Positions 63,235 through 64,000 of a DNA stretch of 64,000 bases are shown piece after piece; positions within the stretch are counted from its first letter, which is position 1; every line of letters begins with the position of its first letter. The position numbers were made by a program, and so were the translations under genes. A model generated the notes under the pieces. It saw only the letters and a list, made by a program, of their open reading frames with translations. It was not told the origin of the DNA and ran no database searches. The DNA is taken from assembly GCF_000959525.1 (NCBI RefSeq), contig NZ_CP009832.1, positions 124,001 through 188,000 of the forward strand. The letters are read 5' to 3'. This DNA comes from Burkholderia multivorans ATCC BAA-247 (GTDB lineage Bacteria > Pseudomonadota > Gammaproteobacteria > Burkholderiales > Burkholderiaceae).

Positions 63235-63645
63235 ATGAACGCGCTCTCGATCCGGATCCTTTCCCTCGCCCTCTTCGCGGCGCTGTGCGCGACGGCCACG
63301 TACTGGGTCGTCACGCTGTCGGCCCGCGAAGCGCCGCTGCCCGCAGCCGCCGCGCGGCCGCCGATCCGCACCGAGGACGCCGCGGCGCTGTTCGGCGGAC
63401 AGCTCGAACGCAATCCCGTGCAGGACATCCACCTGTTCGGCATCCTCGCGCTGCAGCACGGCGGCGCGGCGATCGTCGGCGTCGGCGGCGAACCGCCGCG
63501 CGCGGTGTCGCTCGGCGCGGAACTCACGCCCGGCGCGAAGCTCGCCGAAGTCCGCAACCGCTCGATCGTCGTCGAACGCAACGGCGCGCGCGCGGAAATC
63601 CAGCTTCCGGCCAACACGCCGTCCCCCGCGATCTACATGCGCTGA
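63235..63645 (+). CDS. gspC: Type II secretion protein GspC (short form)
   Basis: A 136-residue inner-membrane protein: one helix (IRILSLALFAALCATATYWVV) followed by the HR domain (DAAALFGGQLERNPVQDIHLFGILALQHGGAAIVGVGGEPPRAVSLGAELTPGAKLAEVRNRSIVVERNGARAEIQL), which binds the GspD secretin. It lacks the C-terminal PDZ or coiled-coil domain seen in many GspC proteins. Oriented opposite to both gspF and gspG-N. Confidence 0.92.
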   Translation: MNALSIRILSLALFAALCATATYWVVTLSAREAPLPAAAARPPIRTEDAAALFGGQLERNPVQDIHLFGILALQHGGAAIVGVGGEPPRAVSLGAELTPGAKLAEVRNRSIVVERNGARAEIQLPANTPSPAIYMR

Positions 63646-63673
63646 AGCGCGGCGGCGACGGCCGCTGCCGCCG

Positions 63674-64000
63674 TCACTGCACCATGTTGTTCAGCTCGAT
63701 GATCGGCAGCATCACCGCGAGCACGATCACGAGCACGATCCCGCCCATCGCGAGAATCAGCAGCGGCTCGAGCAGGCTCGTCAGAAACATCGTGCGGCGC
63801 TCGAGCTCGCGCGCTTCGCCGTCGGCCGCACGGTCGAGCATCGTCGTCACGTCGCCGGTCGCCTCGCCGGAGCGGATCAAATGCACGAGCACCGGCGGAA
63901 ACGTCTTCACGTTATTCAGCGCGCGCGACAGCGCCGAGCCTTCGCGCACGCGCACGATCGCGTCGTCGATGTTCGCGCGCATCGCGCGGTTGCTGAGCGT
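63674..64000 (-). CDS. gspF: Type II secretion inner-membrane protein GspF (partial, N-terminus off window)
   Basis: The C-terminal 108 residues of the platform protein: LSNRAMRANIDDAIVRVREGSALSRALNNVKTFPPVLVHLIRSGEATGDVTTMLDRAADGEARELERRTMFLTSLLEPLLILAMGGIVLVIVLAVMLPIIELNNMVQ, the usual T2SF repeat and last helix. Convergent with gspC, 28 bases between the stops. Confidence 0.95.
   Translation of the reverse strand, partial: TLSNRAMRANIDDAIVRVREGSALSRALNNVKTFPPVLVHLIRSGEATGDVTTMLDRAADGEARELERRTMFLTSLLEPLLILAMGGIVLVIVLAVMLPIIELNNMVQ

Overview
The window is high-GC DNA from the dnaA-gyrB region of a Burkholderia main chromosome, probably a Burkholderia cepacia complex species. The support is the run yidC-yidD-rnpA-rpmH / dnaA-dnaN-gyrB, the flagellar fliLMNOPQR block and the split type II secretion locus with a divergent gspC. 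Species assignment is inference from gene order and protein style; no database was searched.

Layout. 0-4.6 kb: the ada start (cut by the window edge), a probable small RNA with its own promoter and terminator, a VOC protein, a YaeQ protein, a secreted protein, speG and three small genes. 4.6-9.5 kb: mnmE, an HTH regulator, and the rpmH-rnpA-yidD-yidC operon. 9.9-15.5 kb: dnaA, dnaN, gyrB. 15.6-19.8 kb: a lower-GC defence-like insert with a RelA/SpoT-synthetase-like gene overlapping a DUF262 gene, then an Mrr-type endonuclease. 19.9-23.0 kb: a catalase-like peroxidase and cytochrome b561 divergent from an ECF sigma/anti-sigma pair, with matching promoters for both arms. 23.0-28.7 kb: a type VI-type toxin with an array of paralogous immunity genes, bracketed by two non-coding stretches rich in DnaA-box-like 9-mers, then tRNA-Val. 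28.9-34.5 kb: an ECF41 sigma with its carboxymuconolactone-decarboxylase partner, egtB-egtD (ergothioneine), and three small exported proteins. 34.7-40.4 kb: a type III restriction-modification pair and a wrecked porin tail. 40.4-45.3 kb: a two-component system downstream of an ABC importer. 45.5-50.0 kb: flagellar export and switch genes. 50.1-55.1 kb: lrgAB/cidAB-like genes with a divergent LysR regulator, and a DHA2 exporter with MarR. 55.3-56.9 kb: an orphan outer-membrane efflux lipoprotein. 56.9-64 kb: gspN-G on the minus strand, gspC on plus, and the gspF end.

Most notable points. (1) DnaA-box-like clusters lie at 23.1-23.4 and 28.3-28.5 kb, while the rpmH-dnaA gap shows only one good box. 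(2) The toxin/immunity array has one immunity copy cut by an amber codon and fragments of at least one more. (3) The RSH-like/DUF262 cassette keeps the pyrophosphate-donor and catalytic motifs but not the usual acceptor-loop motif. (4) The divergent ECF promoters are near-perfect mirror copies. (5) The type III Res subunit has lost the E-x-K of its nuclease motif. (6) A probable sRNA carries two tandem TGTCTCCTCC anti-Shine-Dalgarno repeats.
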